From Actinomycetota bacterium (GTDB lineage Bacteria > Actinomycetota > Thermoleophilia > Gaiellales > Gaiellaceae), in assembly GCA_013696595.1 (NCBI GenBank), contig JACCYG010000163.1, forward strand, positions 1 through 9,137: a stretch of DNA of 9,137 bases. Reading direction: 5' to 3'. Position numbers and translations under genes: made by a program. The notes below the pieces were generated by a model. The model was not told where the DNA came from and did no database searches. It worked only from the letters and a program-made list of their open reading frames with translations. This document shows, piece after piece, positions 1-5,254 of the stretch. Positions within the stretch are counted from its first letter, which is position 1; every line of letters starts with the position of its first letter.

Positions 1-1268
1 TCGACCGCGTTCAGGAGCGCGACGCCGCCGCCGGGGACGATGCCCTCCTCGAGAGCGGCCCGGGTAGCCTGCAGCGCGTCCTCGACGCGGTGCTTCTTTT
101 CCTTCATCTCGGTCTCGGTGGCCGCGCCGACCTTGACGACGGCAACGCCACCCGAGAGCTTCGCGAGCCGCTCCTGAAGCTTCTCACGGTCGAAGTCGGA
201 GTCCGTGTTCTGGACCTCGGACTTGAGCTGCTTGATGCGGCCCTTGATCGCGTCGGACTCGCCTGCGCCATCGATGATCGTGGTCGAGTCCTTGTCGATC
301 ACGATCCGGCGTGCTCGACCGAGTTGGCTGAGCTTGGTGTTCTCGAGCTTCAAGCCCATCTCCTCGGTGATCACCTCGCCGCCCGTGAGGATCGCGATGT
401 CCTCGAGCATGCGCTTCCGGCGGTCACCGAAGCCCGGCGCCTTGACGGCGACCGCGCTGAAGGTCCCGCGGAGCTTGTTGACGACGATGGTCGCGAGGGA
501 CTCGCCCTCGACGTCCTCGGCGACGATGAGGAGCGGGCGACCCGCCTGGATGACCTGCTCGAGCACGGGCAGGACATCCTTGACCGCGCCGATCTTCTGG
601 TTCGCGATCAGCACGTACGGGTCGTCGAGCACGGCCTCCATGCGCTCGGCGTCCGTGATCATGTACGGCGACAGGTAGCCCTTGTCGAACTGCATGCCTT
701 CGGTGAACTCAAGCTCGAGGCCGAAGGTCTGGCCCTCTTCGACGTTCACGACGCCGTCCTTGCCGACCTTCTCGATCGCGTCCGAGATCACGTCGCCGAT
801 CTCGCGCTCGCGCGCGGAGATGGTCGCGACCCGGGCGATGTCCTCCTTGCCCGAGATCTCCTTCGACTGCTTCTTCAGGTCCTCGACGACCGCCTCGACG
901 GCCTTCTCGATGCCGCGCTTGAGCCCCATCGGGTTCGCTCCGGCAGCGACGTTCTTCAGGCCCTCGCGGACGATCGCCTGGGCGAGCACGGTTGCGGTAG
1001 TCGTCCCGTCTCCCGCGACGTCGTTCGTCGCGGTCGCGACTTCACGGACGAGCTGCGCGCCCTGGTTCTCGAACGCATCCTCGACCTCGATCTCACGGGC
1101 GATGGTGACGCCGTCGTTCGTGATCGTGGGTGCGCCGAACTTCTTGTCGAGGACGACGTAGCGTCCCTTGGGGCCAAGGGTGACCTTGACCGCGTCGGCG
1201 AGGATGTTCACGCCGCGCTCGAGGGAGCGCCGCGCGTCCTCGTTGAACTTCAGCTCTTTATGCGCCAT
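1..1268 (-). CDS. groEL: Chaperonin GroEL (Hsp60), 3' end cut by window
   Basis: This is the 60-kDa ATP-dependent chaperonin, which forms a double-ring cytoplasmic cage and folds proteins together with GroES. The visible 422 codons start MAHKELKFNEDARR. They carry the equatorial ATP-binding elements LGPKGR (31-36), TNDG (50-53, with D52) and GDGTTT (86-91, with catalytic D87). They also carry the VEDALQATRAALEEG segment with the ATP-hydrolysis Asp at about 397 (E. coli D398), followed by GGGVALLNAV. About 120-125 C-terminal residues should lie left of base 1, so the Gly/Met or His-type tail that separates GroEL paralogues cannot be seen. The ATG at 1268 has a good Shine-Dalgarno (GGAGG on the minus strand) five bases upstream. 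The gene follows groES by 34 bases with no promoter or terminator seen between them, so it is the second gene of a groESL operon. Identification is certain; which paralogue it is remains unknown. Confidence 0.99.
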   Translation of the reverse strand, partial: MAHKELKFNEDARRSLERGVNILADAVKVTLGPKGRYVVLDKKFGAPTITNDGVTIAREIEVEDAFENQGAQLVREVATATNDVAGDGTTTATVLAQAIVREGLKNVAAGANPMGLKRGIEKAVEAVVEDLKKQSKEISGKEDIARVATISAREREIGDVISDAIEKVGKDGVVNVEEGQTFGLELEFTEGMQFDKGYLSPYMITDAERMEAVLDDPYVLIANQKIGAVKDVLPVLEQVIQAGRPLLIVAEDVEGESLATIVVNKLRGTFSAVAVKAPGFGDRRKRMLEDIAILTGGEVITEEMGLKLENTKLSQLGRARRIVIDKDSTTIIDGAGESDAIKGRIKQLKSEVQNTDSDFDREKLQERLAKLSGGVAVVKVGAATETEMKEKKHRVEDALQATRAALEEGIVPGGGVALLNAV

Positions 1269-1272
1269 TCAG

Positions 1273-1278
1273 TCCTCC
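1273..1278 (-). promoter_or_regulatory. Shine-Dalgarno of groEL
   Basis: GGAGGA on the minus strand lies four bases before the groEL ATG, inside the 34-base groES-groEL spacer. It supports the chosen start. It also contrasts with most other genes here, which have no recognisable ribosome binding site. Confidence 0.85.
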
Positions 1279-1302
1279 AACTTCATTCGTAGTGGCTCAG
1301 TG

Positions 1303-1659
1303 CTAGGCGGTTGCGCCCGCCAGCTCCTTCTTCTTCGAGGTCTTGCTCTTCGAGGCCGTGCTCTTCGAGGCCGTGACGACCTTCGCGAGCACGTCGGACT
1401 CGCGGAGGATCAAGAACTCCTCGGTGCCGAGCTTGACCTCGGTGCCGCCGTACTTCGAGAAAATGATCTCGTCGCCCTCGGCGAGGTCCATCGGGACGAA
1501 GTCGCCGTCCTCGTTTCGACCGCCGGGGCCGACGGCGAGGACGCGGCCGCGCTGCGGCTTCTCCTTCGCCGTGTCGGGGAGGACGATGCCGCTCTCCGTG
1601 GTCTCCTCTTCCTCGAGGGCCTCGACGATCAGCCGGTCTCCCAGTGGCTTCAGGTCCAT
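1303..1659 (-). CDS. groES: Co-chaperonin GroES (Hsp10) with extended C-terminal tail
   Basis: This is the heptameric lid of the GroEL cage. The 118-residue protein begins MDLKPLGDRLIVEALEEEE. It has the mobile loop that docks to GroEL (about 18-32, with GIVLP at 24-28), the roof loop region (VGPGGRNEDG, 43-52) and the usual end of the fold (EEFLILRESDVLAKV, 80-94). The start at 1659 has AAGGAG five bases upstream. An in-frame upstream ATG at 1704 would run back through the CIRCE operator and is rejected. GroES proteins are usually about 95-100 residues. Here about 22 extra residues follow (about 96-118), made of two identical TASKS units, a related KTSKK unit and a short KELAGATA end. The first two units come from an exact 15-bp tandem duplication. 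Transcription should be repressed by HrcA at CIRCE and induced by heat or misfolding stress. Confidence 0.98.
   Translation of the reverse strand: MDLKPLGDRLIVEALEEEETTESGIVLPDTAKEKPQRGRVLAVGPGGRNEDGDFVPMDLAEGDEIIFSKYGGTEVKLGTEEFLILRESDVLAKVVTASKSTASKSKTSKKKELAGATA
1344..1373 (-). repeat. 15-bp exact tandem repeat in groES 3' end
   Basis: Two adjacent identical 15-base units (plus strand TGCTCTTCGAGGCCG, at 1344-1358 and 1359-1373) lie in the reading frame of groES. They encode two TASKS pentapeptides. A degenerate third unit (KTSKK) follows toward the 3' end. The repeat accounts for part of the unusual GroES tail, and slippage would change its length in steps of five residues. Confidence 0.9.
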
Positions 1660-1664
1660 CCAAA

Positions 1665-1670
1665 CTCCTT
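1665..1670 (-). promoter_or_regulatory. Shine-Dalgarno of groES
   Basis: AAGGAG on the minus strand lies five bases before the ATG at 1659. It fixes the groES start at MDLKPLGDRL rather than at the in-frame ATG at 1704. Confidence 0.85.
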
Positions 1671-1693
1671 TCCCTGCTCTGCTCTCTCCAGGT

Positions 1694-1720
1694 CTGGCAC
1701 TCATGCACTCCGAGTGCCGA
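1694..1720. promoter_or_regulatory. CIRCE operator, promoter-proximal copy
   Basis: An inverted repeat with 7-bp perfect arms GGCACTC and GAGTGCC is separated by exactly nine bases, at 1694-1702 and 1712-1720 counting the two weaker outer bases. This matches the family consensus (TTAGCACTC, nine bases, GAGTGCTAA), with GC-rich outer positions. It starts about where transcription from the groES -10 box should begin, the usual CIRCE position, and lies in the groES leader. The expected partner is the heat-shock repressor HrcA, whose gene is not in this window. The nine-base spacer itself contains another GCACTC half-site. Confidence 0.93.
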
Positions 1721-1726
1721 TAGGAG

Positions 1727-1756
1727 ATGATAGCGCAGCTACACCAGGTAGATCAA
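1727..1756 (-). promoter_or_regulatory. Promoter of groESL (-35 TTGATC, -10 TATCAT)
   Basis: On the minus strand a -35 TTGATC (1751-1756) and a -10 TATCAT (1727-1732) are separated by 18 bases. They match the housekeeping sigma-factor consensus at 4/6 and 5/6 positions. Transcription would start near 1720, at the edge of the proximal CIRCE, giving a leader of roughly 60 bases with a Shine-Dalgarno. The -35 box overlaps the TGA stop codon of the upstream transporter gene. CIRCE copies lie on both sides of the promoter. Confidence 0.82.
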
Positions 1757-2916
1757 GGTTCCGTCGGCACTCTCATGGGAAGAGTGCCAGCCCCGGCCCG
1801 ACGCGGTGTCACCAGAATGAACGTGAGCGCGCACAGAGCGGCCGCGCCACCGTAGGCGGCCGCGTCGCCGACGAGATCCCCTACCGCGCCTGCGCCCGAG
1901 GGTCCCACGGTGTTTCCGGCCGCCCAGGCGGCGTTCATGAGGCCGAAGGCGACGCCCTGTGACAGGCCGACCCGGTCGGCGCCGTCGGAAAGAAGGGCCA
2001 TTCCCGGGGTCAAGAGCGCCCCGAACGAGACACCGGCGACGACGGCAAGTGCCGCAACAACCGGAGCCCGGCTCGCCAAGGCAAGCCCGATGGACACGGC
2101 AACCGAGGCGATTAGCGCCGCGCGTACGGGACCGCCGACACCCCGACGGTCGATCAGCCGTCCGATCAGGGGGTTGGCCCCGACCTCGACCGCTGCGCCG
2201 GCGAGGTAAACCCCGCCGATCGCCACCGCACCCCAGCCGAGCGCCGCGAGATCGAGCGGGACGAGGACGGCCAGAACGCCGAGGAGAAGCGAGGGAAGGA
2301 GCATCAGCCAGAGACCGCCGACGAATCGCCGCTCCCGAAGCGCCGCGCTTACGGCCGCGAGCCGCACGGGCTGAGCCGGCGCGCCGGTCGTCCGGAGCGC
2401 CCAGGCAGCCAGGAGCGCAGCGAGGGCCCCGACCCCGACGAAGGTCTGCTTCGTTCCGGCGACGGCGGCGATCCCGCCGACGACGGGCCCGAGCAAGGCC
2501 CCGACGATAGCGCCGGCGAGGGCGGTTCCCAGCATCTCTCCGCGGCGCTCCCGCGGCGCAACCGCAACGAGCCAGGCGAGGCCGCCCGACCACGAGAGCG
2601 CGCTTCCTAAGCCCTGGACGACGCGAGACGCGCCGAGCGTCCACTCGTCGGTCGCAAACGCGAAGCCGACGCTCGCCGCCGCGATCACGACGAGACCCGC
2701 GACGGCCGCCGTCCTGGGCCCAAACCGCGCGGCGGCGATCCCGCCCGGAAGCGCGCCGATGAGAACTCCCGCTGCGTACGCGGCGACGAGGAGACCCGCG
2801 CCGGTCTTGGAGAGGCCGTAATCGTCCGCGAACCCGGGCAGCAACGGCACGAGCGCCGCATAGAGCATCGTGTCGACGAGGACGATCGCGCAGACGAGGA
2901 CGAGCAGACGGCGCAC
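1753..2916 (-). CDS. MFS transporter, 12-helix drug/metabolite antiporter type
   Basis: This is a 387-residue integral membrane protein of the Major Facilitator Superfamily, DHA1-like by its motifs. Helix 1 carries D15 in an LVDTMLYAALVPLLP segment (motif D1-like). Motif B is seen at 97-106 (SRVVQGLGSA, R98). The antiporter motif C is GAIVGALLGPVVGGI (135-149). The second-half motif A copy is intact (GRLIDRRG, 252-259), but the first copy (GGIAAARFGPR, 58-68) lacks the usual Asp. About twelve hydrophobic segments are visible, with a central cytoplasmic stretch near 175-198 (LRTTGAPAQPVRLAAVSAALRERR region). A proton-coupled exporter is likely; the substrate cannot be read. The start is a GTG at 2916 with no Shine-Dalgarno but a -10-like TATCGT seven bases upstream. 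The 3' end holds a CIRCE site and overlaps the groES -35 box. No terminator separates it from groES, so some read-through into groESL is possible. Confidence 0.93.
   Translation of the reverse strand: MRRLLVLVCAIVLVDTMLYAALVPLLPGFADDYGLSKTGAGLLVAAYAAGVLIGALPGGIAAARFGPRTAAVAGLVVIAAASVGFAFATDEWTLGASRVVQGLGSALSWSGGLAWLVAVAPRERRGEMLGTALAGAIVGALLGPVVGGIAAVAGTKQTFVGVGALAALLAAWALRTTGAPAQPVRLAAVSAALRERRFVGGLWLMLLPSLLLGVLAVLVPLDLAALGWGAVAIGGVYLAGAAVEVGANPLIGRLIDRRGVGGPVRAALIASVAVSIGLALASRAPVVAALAVVAGVSFGALLTPGMALLSDGADRVGLSQGVAFGLMNAAWAAGNTVGPSGAGAVGDLVGDAAAYGGAAALCALTFILVTPRRAGAGTLPMRVPTEP
1764..1790. promoter_or_regulatory. Second CIRCE operator, upstream of the -35 box
   Basis: A second inverted repeat has GGCACTC and GAGTGCC arms and an exact nine-base spacer (arms with outer bases at 1764-1772 and 1782-1790). 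It is centred 70 bp from the proximal copy and just upstream of the groES -35 box. It lies within the last codons of the MFS transporter gene, where it encodes most of the tail AGTLPMRVP. Two sites with the same seven-base core and the same spacer are very unlikely by chance. Confidence 0.88.
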
Positions 2917-2923
2917 GCGCTTG

Positions 2924-2929
2924 ACGATA
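2924..2929 (-). promoter_or_regulatory. -10 box of the MFS gene, leaderless
   Basis: TATCGT on the minus strand lies seven bases before the GTG start codon. This places the expected transcription start at or next to the start codon, so the mRNA would be leaderless. No clear -35 match is seen. It shares a 77-base divergent region with the Nudix gene promoter. Confidence 0.6.
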
Positions 2930-2981
2930 GTTGCGTGGGTGAGCGTCTCGCGCCGCGACAGGGATCCTCGGGCTCCGGGTC

Positions 2982-2987
2982 TACGAT
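2982..2987 (+). promoter_or_regulatory. -10 box of the Nudix gene, leaderless
   Basis: TACGAT ends six bases before the GTG start at 2994, with no Shine-Dalgarno in between. This is the layout expected of a leaderless transcript. The -35 region shows no convincing match. Confidence 0.6.
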
Positions 2988-2993
2988 CCCGGC

Positions 2994-3434
2994 GTGAGGC
3001 GAGAGTTCTCCGCCGGAGCGGTCGTCGTTCGCCGCCTCAAGGGCCGTTGGCACGCGGCGCTGATACGCCCCGGCGGAAAGAATCTCTGGGCACTTCCGAA
3101 GGGGCTCGTCGGGAGCGGCGAGGACCCAGCCGCGACGGCGCTCCGTGAGGTCAAGGAAGAAACCGGCGTCGAGGGGAAGCTCGTCAAGAAGCTCGGTGAC
3201 GTTCGCTACGTCTACACGTGGAAGGGCGACCGCGTCTTCAAGATCGTGAGCTTCTTCCTCGTCCGCTACTCGCGCGGGCGGATCGGCGACCTCCCGCCGG
3301 CCCTCGCCTTCGAGGTGGACGAGGCCCGCTGGCTCCCCCTTGCCGATACGCCGCGCCTGCTTGCGTACAAGGGCGAGAGGGAAATGGCCGAGCGCGCGCT
3401 CGAGGTCCTCGCCGGGGCCGAAACGCCGGCGTGA
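2994..3434 (+). CDS. Nudix hydrolase (MutT/Ap4A-hydrolase-like)
   Basis: This 146-residue cytoplasmic hydrolase should cleave a nucleoside diphosphate linked to another moiety. The complete Nudix box GX5EX7REUXEEXGU is at 37-59: G37, E43, R51, E52, E55, E56, G58. It follows the strand IRPGGKNLWALPKG, and YVYTWKGDRVFKIVSFFLVRY (72-92) continues the Nudix fold. The LPKG entry and the strand with the VYTW run resemble the diadenosine-polyphosphate hydrolase and MutT-like branches. Dinucleoside polyphosphates or oxidised dNTPs are therefore reasonable guesses, but substrate specificity cannot be read. The GTG start is favoured because the protein begins directly with the first fold strand (RREFSAGAVVVRR) and a -10-like TACGAT sits just upstream. 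It is divergent from the MFS gene and 74 bases upstream of the ASCH gene. Confidence 0.94.
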   Translation: MRREFSAGAVVVRRLKGRWHAALIRPGGKNLWALPKGLVGSGEDPAATALREVKEETGVEGKLVKKLGDVRYVYTWKGDRVFKIVSFFLVRYSRGRIGDLPPALAFEVDEARWLPLADTPRLLAYKGEREMAERALEVLAGAETPA

Positions 3435-3469
3435 CCGTTCGCCGGATCGAATCCGCCCGTCCCAGCCTC

Positions 3470-3475
3470 TATCAT
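3470..3475 (+). promoter_or_regulatory. Possible -10 box of the ASCH gene
   Basis: TATCAT, a 5/6 match to the -10 consensus, lies 33 bases before the ATG at 3509. It would give a short leader of roughly 25-30 bases, but no Shine-Dalgarno and no good -35 are seen. The gene may instead be co-transcribed with the Nudix gene. Confidence 0.4.
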
Positions 3476-3508
3476 CGCCTCGTCCCGTCCCACGTACCGA
3501 CTGGGCCC

Positions 3509-3886
3509 ATGTACGCGCTCAACTTCTACTCTCCCATCGTCCGCGACCAGCTCCGAACCCGCCGGAAGACGGCGACGATTCGCCTCGGGAACAAGTCGGG
3601 GAAGTACAAGAAGGGCATGGTCGTCCAGGTGCTCGTGGGGATGCGCTTCGGCCCGCGCGAGAAGATCTTCGAAGCAGTGATCGACAAGGTGGACGTGAAG
3701 CCGCTCGCGGAGCTCTCGCCACGCGAGATCGAGCACGACAACCCGGAGATCAAGCGCACCGACGAGATGGTCAACTTCCTGAGCCAGCTCTACAACCGCG
3801 AGGTATCCGAGAACGACACCGTCACGGTCATTCACTTCTCGGAGATCGTGAGCCCGGCCGAGCTCGCCGCGAACCTGCCCGGATAG
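3509..3886 (+). CDS. Small ASCH-domain (PUA-like) putative RNA-binding protein
   Basis: This is a 125-residue protein starting MYALNFYSPIVRDQL. It has a RRKTATIR stretch at 18-25 that fits the ASCH signature GxKxxTxR except for the first Gly, followed by a beta-rich section (MVVQVLVGMRFGPREKIFEAVIDKVDVKPL, about 37-66). A charged helix with many acidic residues (PREIEHDNPEIKRTDEMVNFLSQLY, about 71-95) and a final strand TVTVIHFSEI (104-113) complete it. ASCH domains share the PUA-like fold and are thought to bind RNA or modified nucleotides; some members have nuclease or amidohydrolase activity. No specific function can be assigned. The frame is open upstream but the only plausible start is the ATG at 3509. 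The stop TAG is the left edge of a 26-bp palindrome shared with the convergent zinc-ribbon gene. Family assignment rests on motif recall and moderate certainty. Confidence 0.78.
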   Translation: MYALNFYSPIVRDQLRTRRKTATIRLGNKSGKYKKGMVVQVLVGMRFGPREKIFEAVIDKVDVKPLAELSPREIEHDNPEIKRTDEMVNFLSQLYNREVSENDTVTVIHFSEIVSPAELAANLPG

Positions 3887-3909
3887 GGGCCGGATATATC
3901 CGGCCCCTA
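3884..3909. terminator. 26-bp perfect palindrome, probable bidirectional terminator
   Basis: The half-site TAGGGGCCGGATA is followed by its exact reverse complement, with no mismatches or spacer. As RNA it would form a very GC-rich hairpin (about 10-11 pairs around a small AU loop). There is no clear U-run, so it would be a weak intrinsic terminator or an mRNA 3' stabiliser. Its first three bases are the stop codon of the plus-strand ASCH gene. Its last three, read on the minus strand, are the stop codon of the zinc-ribbon gene. Bases 3887-3910 match a second copy at 7702-7725, so it is also part of a dispersed repeat. Confidence 0.8.
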
Positions 3910-3910
3910 C
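3887..3910 (-). repeat. Dispersed palindromic repeat, copy 1
   Basis: Read on the minus strand, this is GTAGGGGCCGG, five variable bases (ATATA), then TCCGGCCC. The copy at 7702-7725 has identical flanks and a different five-base middle. The pattern is that of a REP/MITE-like element whose arms are conserved and whose loop is free. Confidence 0.7.
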
Positions 3911-4188
3911 GGTCGGGAATGTTTCCGGATCGGCGTGCCGAACTGCTCGGCCGGTCGAAGCTCTCCGCCGCACGCCTCGCACTCGACGGCGAAGACGGAT
4001 CGGAAGAGAGCGCCGCAGGCAGGACAGCGATTCCGCATCTCTCCGCCGCACGTCGGGCAGACGCGCGGCAGCTCGGCCTCGTTCTCCTCGAAGTAGCGCT
4101 GCGCATGACCGCAGCCGAGGCAGAACGCGACCCAGTCGCCCAGCGTCTTTCGCCGCTCCTCTCGTAGCCAGTCGGACGCTTTCCCCAT
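3907..4188 (-). CDS. Small double zinc-ribbon protein, function unknown
   Basis: This 93-residue protein begins MGKASDWLREERRKTLGDW, a basic helical start. It then carries four CxxC pairs: C23/C26 (CLGC), C44/C47 (CPTC), C55/C58 (CPAC) and C70/C73 (CEAC). The spacing suggests two four-cysteine zinc ribbons in a row, separated by an acidic stretch (FEENEAELP) and a hydrophobic segment (GALFRSVFAVE). The C-terminus is short and basic. I do not recognise a named family; such proteins may bind nucleic acid or a protein partner. The ATG at 4188 is chosen because the zinc-ribbon module starts directly after it and because extension upstream would run antisense through the E1 alpha start. No strong Shine-Dalgarno is seen. 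The start lies only 19 bases from the divergent E1 alpha start. It converges with the ASCH gene and ends inside the shared palindrome. Confidence 0.75.
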   Translation of the reverse strand: MGKASDWLREERRKTLGDWVAFCLGCGHAQRYFEENEAELPRVCPTCGGEMRNRCPACGALFRSVFAVECEACGGELRPAEQFGTPIRKHSRP

Positions 4189-4194
4189 GTCCGT

Positions 4195-4200
4195 TACAGT
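4195..4200 (+). promoter_or_regulatory. -10 box of the 2-oxoacid dehydrogenase operon, leaderless
   Basis: TACAGT ends seven bases before the ATG at 4208, with no Shine-Dalgarno. This supports a leaderless transcript and favours 4208 over the in-frame ATG at 4187, which lies upstream of the -10. The -35 region would fall inside the zinc-ribbon coding sequence and shows no good match. Confidence 0.6.
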
Positions 4201-4207
4201 TTCGCCG

Positions 4208-5254
4208 ATGGCTGTCGCCCGGGAAGCCGAGCCCGTCAGCTCACTGCGGGAGGTCAAAGAGGCAGGCCTCGACCGCGAGGACCTCCTCAACGTCTATCGC
4301 AGCCTCCTTCTGACGCGCGGCATCGAGGACCGCGGCCACATCCTCTACAAGCAGGGGAAGATCCCCGGGAGCTTCTACACGGGCCGCGGCAACGAAGCGG
4401 CTTCGGTGGGCGTCGCGACGGCGATGGGGCCCGACGACGTCGGGACGCCGCTCCACCGAGACATGGGAGTGCACGTCGTTCGCGGCGTCGAGCCGTGGCG
4501 CATCTTCGCGCAGTACATGGGCCGGGTCGACGGCCCGACGCGGGGCCGCGACGGGAACGTCCACATGGCGGACAACAAGCTCGGCCTGATCGCGATGGTC
4601 AGCCACCTTCCGGCGATGCTCCCGGTCGCCGTCGGCTGCGCCCTGGCCTTTCGGATCCGGGAGGAGAAGCGCGTCGCGCTCGCGTGGTTCGGCGAGGGCG
4701 CGTCCGCGCGCGGGGACACGCACGAAGGCATGAACTTCGCCGGTACGCGACGGCTTCCGGTCGTCTTCGTTTGCGACAACAACCAGTGGGCCTACTCGAC
4801 GCCGACGCACCTCGAATATGCGTGCGAGAACCTCGCCGACCGGGCGCAGGCGTACGGCTTCGACGGCGTCGTCGTCGACGGGACAGACGTCCTCGCCGTT
4901 TACCGCGAGGCGAAGCGGGCGATCGAGAAGGCCCGCGAGGGCGGCGGTCCGACGCTCCTGGAGTGCATGACCCTCCGCATGGAGGGCCACGCCGTCCACG
5001 ACGACGCCTCCTACGTCCCGAAAGAGATGTTCGAAGAGTGGGCGAAACGCGACCCGCTCGAGCGCTTCCGGTCGTGGCTCCGCGAGAACGCCGACCTGAC
5101 CGACGAGGAGGAAGAAGAGATCGCGGGCCAGATCAAGAAAACGTTGAGCGACGCGATCCGCCGCGCCGACGAGAGCCCGCTCCCCAACCCAGACGACCTC
5201 ACCGAGGGCGTTTACGCCTCGCCCGAGGACCTCGACACCCCCCACCACAAGTAA
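4208..5254 (+). CDS. 2-oxoacid dehydrogenase E1 component, alpha subunit (branched-chain/pyruvate type)
   Basis: Together with the beta subunit this ThDP-dependent enzyme decarboxylates a 2-oxoacid and passes the acyl group to the lipoyl arm of E2. The 348-residue protein has LLLTRGIEDRGHILYKQGKIPGSFY (33-57), the conserved GNEAASVG segment (61-68), and GRDGNVHM (113-120). The ThDP/Mg motif starts at GEG (162-164) and ends at NN (191-192) in CDNNQWAYSTP. An initial GEG rather than GDG also occurs in branched-chain E1 alpha. RMEGHAVHDDASY (257-269) aligns with the phosphorylation/active-site loop of the family. An acidic stretch (DEEEEE, 299-304) lies near the C-terminus. Branched-chain 2-oxoacids are the best guess, but pyruvate or acetoin cannot be excluded. 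ATG 4208 is chosen over 4187 because of the -10 box between them. The stop overlaps the E1 beta start as TAATG. Confidence 0.95.
   Translation: MAVAREAEPVSSLREVKEAGLDREDLLNVYRSLLLTRGIEDRGHILYKQGKIPGSFYTGRGNEAASVGVATAMGPDDVGTPLHRDMGVHVVRGVEPWRIFAQYMGRVDGPTRGRDGNVHMADNKLGLIAMVSHLPAMLPVAVGCALAFRIREEKRVALAWFGEGASARGDTHEGMNFAGTRRLPVVFVCDNNQWAYSTPTHLEYACENLADRAQAYGFDGVVVDGTDVLAVYREAKRAIEKAREGGGPTLLECMTLRMEGHAVHDDASYVPKEMFEEWAKRDPLERFRSWLRENADLTDEEEEEIAGQIKKTLSDAIRRADESPLPNPDDLTEGVYASPEDLDTPHHK

Noticed and set aside
90..1292. A 400-residue open frame antisense to groEL, and similar long antisense frames over E1 alpha (4241-5248), E1 beta (5476-6240) and E2 (6265-7146)
   Set aside because: High GC keeps antisense frames open by codon bias. 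The translations are low-complexity (Leu/Arg/Asp/Val-rich), match no family I know, and fall exactly opposite well-identified genes.
1660..1704. Longer GroES starting at the ATG at 1704 (MSARPGESRAGKGVW...)
   Set aside because: It would run back through the CIRCE operator, and the ATG at 1659 has a strong Shine-Dalgarno and the conserved GroES start.
2376..2387. 12-bp palindrome CCGGCGCGCCGG inside the MFS gene
   Set aside because: It is coding sequence in a GC-rich gene, with no second copy or promoter context.
4187..4207. E1 alpha starting seven codons earlier (MSVTVSP)
   Set aside because: The TACAGT -10 box lies between the two ATGs and predicts transcription from 4208. The extra residues match nothing known.
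4691..4699. GEG in place of GDG in the ThDP motif of E1 alpha, as a possible loss of Mg binding
   Set aside because: GEG is normal in branched-chain 2-oxoacid dehydrogenase E1 alpha, so this supports the family and is not a defect.
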